Shown: positions 7,218 through 12,632 of the stretch, piece by piece | How positions within the stretch are numbered: the stretch's first letter is position 1 | Layout: each line of letters starts with the position of its first letter | Assembly (NCBI GenBank): GCA_035532215.1 | Contig: DATKRK010000399.1 | Span: 1-12,632, forward strand | DNA length: 12,632 nucleotides | Source: JAICIG01 sp035532215 | Lineage (GTDB): Bacteria; Planctomycetota; Planctomycetia; Pirellulales; JAICIG01 | Direction: 5' to 3' | Position numbers and translations under genes: made by a program | Notes under the pieces: model-generated | The model's input: only the letters and a program-made list of their open reading frames with translations | What the model was told of the DNA's origin: nothing | Databases searched by the model: none

Positions 7218-7280
7218 ACGATTCACGGTTTGCGTCGGCCCGCCGACAACGTTTCTCGGTTCTTTCACGCAGGGCGCCTC

Positions 7281-9401
7281 ATGGCCATCGATCCCTACAG
7301 CCCTTGTCCCGGCGGCAAGGATAAAAAGATCAAGTTCTGCTGCCCCGACCTGCTCGGCGAGTGGGACAAGATCCACCGCATGCTCGCGGGCGATCAGCAT
7401 CACGCCTGCCTCGAATATATCGCCAAATTGGAAGAAAGATTTCCCAACCGCGCCTGCTTGCTGGCGACCAAGGCCATGCTGCAAACGGGACTAGGCGAGA
7501 CGGAAGGCGCCAGGGAATCGGTGAGCAAAATCCTCGAAGCCGAGCCGGAAAACCCGGTCGCACTGGCCGAGCGGGCGCTGCTCTCCATTGCCGGCGACGG
7601 CGCGCAAGCCGGCGTCGAGCCGCTCCAGCGGGCGATCGCCGCCAGCAAGAACCAGATGGCCGCCAACGTGTTCGAAGCCCTGGGCGCGCTGGCCGGCGCT
7701 TTGACCTCCGAGGGGCATTGGACGGCTGCGCTGGCGCACGCGAGCATGCTGATTCAGATCCGTTCCGATCACAAAGCTGCGTACGAGATCCTGGTCGGCG
7801 TATCTTCCAGCCCTGCCGTCCCGTTGCCGCTCAAGGACGTTCGCCGAGACTTGGATTCAGGGCCCGTCGATCCCGCGTTGCAGCAGGAATTCCAGGCGGC
7901 GCTCGAAGCGGCAAACCGTTTTTGCTGGCTGGAGGCGGCCCAGCGGCTGACCCGGCTTGCAGAGCGGGCGCCGCAGTCGCCGGCCGTCTGGCGGAATCTC
8001 GGCCGCTTGCGCAGTTACCTGGCCGACGAAGCCGGCGCGGCGGCTGCCTTTCGGCGCTGTGCCCGGCTCGACGTGCCTTTGGACGACGCAGTCGAGGCCG
8101 AGGCGCTCGCGCAGTTGCTCGAGCCGGCAACAGACGTAGAGCGCGTCGACCTGGTGTTTCTCGAATACCCGATCAACGACATGGAACAGCTCGAGCTGCG
8201 TTTGTCGAGCAGCCGCTACGCCCAGCGTCTCGATCCGGACGAGGCGGTCTGGGACGATCCGGAACAACCGCCGCCGCGAGCCGCGTTTTGGCTGCTCGAT
8301 CGTCCGCTGCCGGCCAGCGGCGTCGATCTGGCGATGGACGACGTGCCGGAGGCCGTTTGCCAATTGTTCTTGTTCGGCCGCGAGACCGACCGAGCCGCCC
8401 GGCTGAATCTGGCCGTCTACCGCGACCAGTTGGATTCGGCCCGAGCGCGGATCGCCGAAATCGCGGGCGACGCGCTGGGGCCGCACGGCGCCGAAGAAGT
8501 CATCGGTTCGACGTCTCGTTTACAGCGCGCGATGAACGCCAGTTGGCGCTTGCCGCCCGACACGCCTCCCGAGCACTTGCGCCAGCTCTCCAAACAGCGT
8601 CTTCGCAAGGCGTTCTTCGATGTCTGGCCCAAGACCCCGAATGCCGCCGCCGGCGGACGGACGCCCGAGGAAGCCGCCGCCGACCCGGCGATGCGGGTGA
8701 GTTTGTTGGCCGCCCTTCTAATCCTGGAATTATCGACCCAAGACTTTTCGATCGACTTCGACGAAATGCGCAGCCGCCTGGGGTTGCCGCTGCCCGCCGA
8801 AATCGATCCGACCGAGACGACTGCCGGCGCGACGCCGCTGGCGTACCTGCACCGCCTGGCGGTCGCCAAGCTTTCCGATGAGGACCTGACGGCGGTCTAC
8901 CGCGAATGCATGCTGACGAATGCCCGGCGTGCATTGAGAAAGCTCGCCCAAGAGGCCGTTTCGCGGCCCAGCCTTCAAGGCATTGACAAGTCGCAAGCCT
9001 ACGGCGTCTTGGCTTCGTTCGCGGAAACGTTGGACGAGGCGATCGAGTGCGTCGATCAGGCCCGCAAGGCCGCGGAAGCGGCTGGCAAATCTTCGGCGCC
9101 GTGGGATCTCGAAGAACTCATGCTGCGTCTGGTTCATGGCGACGGCGCCGGGGCCGAGCGCCTATTGCACCACATTCAAACCGCGCACGGCAACGAGCCG
9201 GGCGTCAGGCAACGTCTGGTGCAATTGCTCTACCAAGCCGGTTTGATCGACGAACAGGGCCGCGCCGTGCAGCCGGCCGAAGAGCCGGCCGGCATTGTCG
9301 TGCCGGGCGGATCGACTGAAGCGGCCGGAAAGCTCTGGACGCCGGGCGGCGAGACGGGCGAAGGCAAGAAGTCGGCCCTCTGGACGCCGGGCATGGACTG
9401 A
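7281..9401 (+). CDS. SEC-C-like motif / TPR-type protein
   Basis: This is a 706-aa cytosolic protein. Its N-terminus, P-Y-S-P-C-P-G-G-K-D-K-K-I-K-F-C-C at 5-21, aligns with the zinc-binding SEC-C motif (C-x-C-x8-C-C), but Gly replaces the second Cys, leaving Cys9, Cys20 and Cys21. Then follow helical pairs of TPR character at about 38-175 (for example A-C-L-L-A-T-K-A-M-L-Q-T-G-L-G-E-T-E-G-A-R) and 205-265. The centre (about 290-640) is helical, acidic and unassigned. The tail carries two copies of L-W-T-P-G at 685-689 and 700-704. The ATG at 7281 was chosen over one at 7230 because it begins immediately before the motif; AGGG nine to six bases upstream is a weak ribosome site. The stop overlaps the ribD start as TGATG, so the two are probably translated together. 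Its role is unknown; a scaffold or adaptor is plausible. Confidence 0.85.
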   Translation: MAIDPYSPCPGGKDKKIKFCCPDLLGEWDKIHRMLAGDQHHACLEYIAKLEERFPNRACLLATKAMLQTGLGETEGARESVSKILEAEPENPVALAERALLSIAGDGAQAGVEPLQRAIAASKNQMAANVFEALGALAGALTSEGHWTAALAHASMLIQIRSDHKAAYEILVGVSSSPAVPLPLKDVRRDLDSGPVDPALQQEFQAALEAANRFCWLEAAQRLTRLAERAPQSPAVWRNLGRLRSYLADEAGAAAAFRRCARLDVPLDDAVEAEALAQLLEPATDVERVDLVFLEYPINDMEQLELRLSSSRYAQRLDPDEAVWDDPEQPPPRAAFWLLDRPLPASGVDLAMDDVPEAVCQLFLFGRETDRAARLNLAVYRDQLDSARARIAEIAGDALGPHGAEEVIGSTSRLQRAMNASWRLPPDTPPEHLRQLSKQRLRKAFFDVWPKTPNAAAGGRTPEEAAADPAMRVSLLAALLILELSTQDFSIDFDEMRSRLGLPLPAEIDPTETTAGATPLAYLHRLAVAKLSDEDLTAVYRECMLTNARRALRKLAQEAVSRPSLQGIDKSQAYGVLASFAETLDEAIECVDQARKAAEAAGKSSAPWDLEELMLRLVHGDGAGAERLLHHIQTAHGNEPGVRQRLVQLLYQAGLIDEQGRAVQPAEEPAGIVVPGGSTEAAGKLWTPGGETGEGKKSALWTPGMD
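9333..9392 (+). repeat. In-frame 15-base direct repeat encoding LWTPG
   Basis: ctctggacgccgggc occurs at 9333-9347 and 9378-9392, exactly 45 bases (15 codons) apart and in the same frame. It encodes the twin L-W-T-P-G peptides at the extreme C-terminus of the SEC-C-like/TPR protein. Confidence 0.85.
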
Positions 9402-10516
9402 TGCGATTGCGCGCGCCGGACCTCGATGCCTGGCACATGGCCCACGCCCTCGACTTGGCCGAGCGCGGCCGAGGCGCCGTCGAGCCCAACCCGCTGGTCG
9501 GCTGCGTGATCGCTCGCGGCGCCGAGATCATCGGCCTGGGCTGGCATCGCCGCTTCGGCGGCCCGCACGCCGAGATCGAGGCCCTGGCCGTGGCGGGCGA
9601 GCGGGCCGCGGGCGCCACGATGTACGTCACGCTCGAGCCGTGTTGCCACCACGGCAAAACGCCGCCTTGCACGCGGGCCATCATTGCCGCCGGGATCAAC
9701 CGGGTGGTCGCAGCCCAGCGCGATCCGTTTCCGGCCGTCTCCGGCGGCGGGTTCGCCGAGTTGCAAGCCGCCGGAATTGAAGTCCTGGCCGGCGTCGGGG
9801 AGGCAGCGGCCCGGCGGATTAACGCCCCATACCTTAAGCTCTTGGCGACCGGCCGGTCCTGGCTGATCGCCAAATGGGCCATGACGCTCGACGGCAAGCT
9901 CGCCACGCGCACCGGCCACAGCCGCTGGATTTCGAGCGAAGCATCACGTCGGGTCGTACACGAACTGCGCGGCCGGGTCGATGCGATCATGGTCGGCCGC
10001 CGCACGGTCGAGGCCGATGATCCGCTCTTAACCGCCCGGCCGTCCGGCCCGCGGCAAGCCACGCGGATCGTCGTCGACTCGCGCGCCTCGCTTGCCTCGG
10101 AGAGCCAACTCGTGCGCACGGCCGGCGAAGCGCCGGTCCTCCTAGCGGCCGGGCCTTCCGCCGCTGCGGCTGACATTCGCCGCCTCGAAACCGCCGGCTG
10201 CGAAGTCTTCGTTGCATCCTCGCCCGAGCCTGGCGAACGGCTGGAAGCCTTGCTCGACGAACTCGGCCGGCGCCGCATGACGAACGTGCTGGTCGAAGGG
10301 GGCGCGAAGCTTTTGGGCAGTTGTTTCGACCGGCGGTTGATCGACGAGGTTCACGTTTTCGTCGCCCCAAAAATCGCCGGCGGCGCCGCCGCGCCCGGGC
10401 CGGTGGGCGGCTCTGGCATCGAGCGGATGGACGAGGCGCTGCGATTCGACGAAGCCGAGTGGCGACAGTTGGACGGGGATCTTTATCTCACTGGCCGCGT
10501 TGCGAAATCGCCGTAG
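9401..10516 (+). CDS. ribD: Riboflavin biosynthesis bifunctional deaminase/reductase RibD
   Basis: RibD catalyses two consecutive cytosolic steps of riboflavin synthesis: deamination of the diaminopyrimidine and NADPH-dependent reduction of the ribosyl side chain. The 371-aa length is typical. The N-terminal deaminase (about 9-150) shows N-P-x-V-G-C at 30-35, the catalytic H-A-E at 56-58, and P-C-C-H-H-G-K-T-P-P-C at 80-90, giving zinc ligands His56, Cys81 and Cys90. The reductase (about 152-367) shows A-K-W-A-M-T-L-D-G-K-L-A at 157-168, D-A-I-M-V-G-R-R-T at 194-202, D-D-P-L-L-T at 206-211, and the nucleotide loop V-E-G-G-A-K-L-L-G at 298-306. Both domains look intact. The ATG at 9401 shares a base with the stop of the preceding gene. 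No ribE, ribBA or ribH and no FMN riboswitch are seen. Confidence 0.96.
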   Translation: MRLRAPDLDAWHMAHALDLAERGRGAVEPNPLVGCVIARGAEIIGLGWHRRFGGPHAEIEALAVAGERAAGATMYVTLEPCCHHGKTPPCTRAIIAAGINRVVAAQRDPFPAVSGGGFAELQAAGIEVLAGVGEAAARRINAPYLKLLATGRSWLIAKWAMTLDGKLATRTGHSRWISSEASRRVVHELRGRVDAIMVGRRTVEADDPLLTARPSGPRQATRIVVDSRASLASESQLVRTAGEAPVLLAAGPSAAAADIRRLETAGCEVFVASSPEPGERLEALLDELGRRRMTNVLVEGGAKLLGSCFDRRLIDEVHVFVAPKIAGGAAAPGPVGGSGIERMDEALRFDEAEWRQLDGDLYLTGRVAKSP

Positions 10517-11032
10517 GTTACGCGTATCACGACACAGGCCAGAATCGCGGCCCTTTTTCGAGTCCGATGGCGACATTGACCACAAGGAACGCTAGTCGAG
10601 CAACCTCCTGCGGCTCGTGGTTTGCCTTGATAATGGAACTGAGCATCGATTTGCATCGGTCGATGTGACCGACGCGACTCCCTGGGACGCGCGATGCCGC
10701 CGACAACCAGCTTCTTGCCAATCGCGGGCGGCCCACGAATAATCAACTCATGTGCCTACGGTAATCGAGGGTGTTCGGTGTGGCGAAGCGCACGATTGCC
10801 GAGTTATAACAGCAACAAGCTTCACCGCCCGCTCGCCAAGACGAACCACCCCAGGTCTCTTTCCGGCAATCGGCGCCAGAGGCCGTTTTCCTTTTGCCCT
10901 TTGGACATCGGAGCCAACTAAAAAATCCACGCCTGAACCTCCGCATAGCCAATGACTTGCGGAAAGGGACGCAACAACCGGGTGAACCGCAACTTTCTTC
11001 AGTGTTGCGCTATTGCCCGTGGCCCGTCGGCA
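10517..11032. other. Gene-poor stretch between ribD and the LRR gene
   Basis: About 515 bases carry no gene I can support. Minus-strand open frames occur (for example 10527-10736 and 10743-10952), but none has a Shine-Dalgarno or a recognised family, and plausible-looking peptide segments change frame. A decayed minus-strand gene is possible. GC content is lower and less codon-structured than in the neighbouring genes. The promoter of the LRR gene should lie at the right end, but no clear boxes are seen. Confidence 0.45.
10537..10558 (+). terminator. Weak terminator candidate after ribD
   Basis: A short GGCC/GGCC stem (10537-10540 with 10549-10552, eight-base loop) is followed by C and five T (10554-10558), 20 bases past the ribD stop. 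The four-base stem is shorter than usual, so the call is tentative. Confidence 0.25.
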
Positions 11033-12472
11033 ATGAACAACCGGTCAACGCCTATGACAGCCTCCAAGGAAAACAGCTCGCGAGAGCCAACGCCGAAGCG
11101 TTGGAACTTTCCTGCGTTGTGGCGCCGCCGCCCGCGGGCACTGACGCTCATGGTCCTATTCGCGGTTGTGGCGCTGATCGTGCCGACGAACCTGAGTTTC
11201 GAACTATTTATGGATCTCCCGGCGAACATCGGGGCCAAGTCGTGCGGCTGGCCGTTGATTTGGCACCGGTATGTTCTCCTTCCTTGGGATGGCCGCACAG
11301 TCGGTTGGTACTACAGCGCGGTTAGGCTGGCTGGCGACATAGTGATCTGGCTCGCCCTTGTGGCGACGTCGTGCGGGACTTGCGAATGGCTGTTGCGTCG
11401 TTACAGGCCCAAACCGCGGTGGAGCTTGCGCACGATGCTTGTCGTCGTAGGGCTCTGCGGGGCGCTTTTCGCATGGTTCGCCGCCGCGCGCAATCGGGCC
11501 GATTTGCAGGATTCGCTTATCACCGAAATAGGAAGCGGATCCGTTCGCATGGAACGCTGGGGGCCCAAGTGGCTCGATTTGATCGGTGCTGACCGTTTTC
11601 GCCGTCACATTACTCGTGCCGACGTGTTCGCGAGCATCAACGATGACGGCCATGAAAAGCTGGAAAGGATTCTCCCCGCGCTTGGACGATTGCCCAGATT
11701 GCGGTATCTCGAGCTCTTTATTGAAGGCGATCATCTGCCTCCCGGTATGGCCGACGCGCTGGCAAAGACTCGGCAACTGCGCGCGTTGAGCATCTGCCTG
11801 AACGGGACGCCCTACAACGACAATGACCGGCGCATCTGGCAGGAGTGCCTGGCGGCCATCGGAAAAATGGCGGAGCTCGAACATCTTCACTTATATCGCA
11901 TGAAGGTTCCCGGCACGAGTCTGGCGAGCCTGGCCGGCCTGACGAACCTAAAACGGCTCATCCTGAGCGATCTTACCATCGACGAACAAGACGTCGATGC
12001 CCCCATGCTCGCGAACCTGGCGCGGCTGCCAATGCTCGAAGAATTGACGATCGACGTGGATATGGTAACGCCGGCCGGGCTGGAGTCGTTGGTCGCGCTG
12101 AAGCGACTCCGTACGCTTCGCATCAACAACCGTGTTTTCCGCATCGGCGACAAAACATTGGCCATCGATCAGGGCGACGGGATTTACGTTCCCGCGGACG
12201 AGTTAAAAGGATTCGGTCGGGCCTTAAAGGTGTTACGGAATTCCAGACCCGGCATCGTCATTTATAGCGACGGTTCCCTATCCGAGGGGCGGCTGGGACC
12301 CGAGGCCGACGTGATAAACGGGGATTATGACGCGAATCGCCAGCAGCCTTTCTCGCTACCGAGCAGCGATCTGCCGTGGATGACTCCAGCGGAAAAGGCC
12401 ACATTCAAGGCGGCGGGAGGTTGGGCGCGTTTCGACGCGGCTGGATTGAGCGGCAGGACCGTTTCTTTCTGA
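11033..12472 (+). CDS. Membrane-anchored leucine-rich-repeat protein (planctomycete type)
   Basis: From the ATG at 11033 the product is 479 aa. Three hydrophobic segments are visible at about 37-53 (L-T-L-M-V-L-F-A-V-V-A-L-I-V), 101-121 (D-I-V-I-W-L-A-L-V-A) and 133-152 (R-T-M-L-V-V-V-G-L-C-G-A-L-F-A-W). The third follows R-W-S-L-R-T, an arrangement frequent in planctomycete membrane proteins. W-G-P-K-W-L-D-L-I-G-A-D-R at about 176-188 precedes leucine-rich repeats at about 218-368, with L-x-x-L-x-x-L units such as L-G-R-L-P-R-L-R-Y-L-E-L and L-A-G-L-T-N-L-K-R-L-I-L. The repeats presumably mediate protein contacts; the side of the membrane is unclear. The start is uncertain: an ATG at 10952 would add 27 residues, one at 11054 would remove seven, and none has a Shine-Dalgarno. 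The stop lies 20 bases from a transposase relic. Confidence 0.82.
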   Translation: MNNRSTPMTASKENSSREPTPKRWNFPALWRRRPRALTLMVLFAVVALIVPTNLSFELFMDLPANIGAKSCGWPLIWHRYVLLPWDGRTVGWYYSAVRLAGDIVIWLALVATSCGTCEWLLRRYRPKPRWSLRTMLVVVGLCGALFAWFAAARNRADLQDSLITEIGSGSVRMERWGPKWLDLIGADRFRRHITRADVFASINDDGHEKLERILPALGRLPRLRYLELFIEGDHLPPGMADALAKTRQLRALSICLNGTPYNDNDRRIWQECLAAIGKMAELEHLHLYRMKVPGTSLASLAGLTNLKRLILSDLTIDEQDVDAPMLANLARLPMLEELTIDVDMVTPAGLESLVALKRLRTLRINNRVFRIGDKTLAIDQGDGIYVPADELKGFGRALKVLRNSRPGIVIYSDGSLSEGRLGPEADVINGDYDANRQQPFSLPSSDLPWMTPAEKATFKAAGGWARFDAAGLSGRTVSF

Positions 12473-12492
12473 CGTATCGCACGCGCGAATGC

Positions 12493-12632
12493 GTCCCATT
12501 CGCCGACACCCATGATCTGCCGCAACTTCCGATGTTGCTCGGCGAGGTCTTGCAATTGGTCGTAATCCAGATTGCAACCGAGACGTACCGCCGCAAGCAC
12601 CAACACCTGCCAGTAGTCGAACCCCTCGCGAC
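12493..12632 (-). pseudogene. Truncated ISNCY-type transposase remnant
   Basis: Reading leftward from the window end, the minus strand encodes R-E-G-F-D-Y-W-Q-V-L-V-L-A-A-V, then L-G-C-N-L-D-Y-D-Q-L-Q-D-L-A-E-Q-H-R-K-L-R, then I-M-G-V-G-E-W-D, all in one frame. This matches my recollection of the N-terminal third of ISNCY-family transposases. After G-E-W-D (around 12493) the frame stays open but the sequence no longer resembles the family and runs antisense through the end of the LRR gene. The 3' two-thirds are therefore missing, and the 5' start lies beyond the window. The enzyme cannot be functional from this end. A complete element with terminal repeats is not seen. Confidence 0.75.

Noticed and set aside
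7361..8881. 506-codon plus-strand frame
   Set aside because: Frame-shifted shadow of the SEC-C-like/TPR gene, Arg/Ala/Gly-rich with no domain.
9205..10278. 357-codon minus-strand frame
   Set aside because: Antisense to ribD and the end of the preceding gene. Ser/Arg/Pro-rich, with no motif.
10894..11325. 143-codon plus-strand frame
   Set aside because: Overlaps the LRR gene in another frame and has no recognisable feature.
12325..12606. 93-aa minus-strand gene as an intact protein
   Set aside because: Only its first part is transposase-like. The rest is antisense to the LRR gene and the true start lies beyond the window, so it is treated as a remnant.

Overview
The window reads as a GC-rich chromosomal segment of a planctomycete, probably of the Pirellulales/Gemmatales type. 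Several things point that way. One gene encodes a membrane protein with an 'R-W-S-L-R-T-M-L' segment before its last membrane helix and a 'W-G-P-K-W-L-D-L-x-G-A-D-R' block before degenerate leucine-rich repeats, a layout I associate with planctomycete paralogues. Another carries a C-P-G-G...C-C variant of the SEC-C motif fused to TPR-like helices. Most genes lack a Shine-Dalgarno sequence, and housekeeping genes of unrelated pathways stand alone. The assignment is inference from protein style; no rRNA or other marker gene is present.

Layout, left to right. Positions 43-62 hold a perfect hairpin. A minus-strand pair follows: a TrpG/PabA-type glutamine amidotransferase (1309..1926) whose end overlaps the start of moeA (99..1325) by 17 bases. 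About 740 bases without a convincing gene come next (1927..2665), containing AT-rich repeated octamers and a 12-bp palindrome. A minus-strand FliM/FliN-like (SpoA domain) gene (2666..3562) is divergent from nadA, quinolinate synthase (3812..4957). Downstream on the plus strand lie a lower-GC gene with an excellent ribosome binding site and a HEPN/AbiU2-like sequence (5028..5669) and an unrecognised helical protein gene (5869..6564).

Next is a minus-strand pair: a 107-aa unknown (6778..7101) and a 38-aa very basic miniprotein with a consensus Shine-Dalgarno (6605..6721). They are divergent from a plus-strand couple: a 706-aa SEC-C-like/TPR protein (7281..9401) and ribD (9401..10516), joined through a TGATG stop-start overlap. 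After another gene-poor stretch (10517..11032) come the LRR membrane protein (11033..12472) and, 20 bases past its stop, the broken end of an ISNCY-type transposase on the opposite strand that runs out of the window.

Functionally this is a mosaic: cofactor biosynthesis steps (molybdopterin, NAD, riboflavin; possibly folate or tryptophan through the glutaminase) interspersed with lineage-type proteins of unknown role. No operon covers a complete pathway. The most noteworthy items are the HEPN/AbiU2-like gene in a local GC dip, the 38-aa basic miniprotein, the coupled SEC-C-like/TPR-ribD pair with its duplicated LWTPG tail, and the transposase relic abutting the LRR gene. I do not see a multi-gene system that I can confidently call new.
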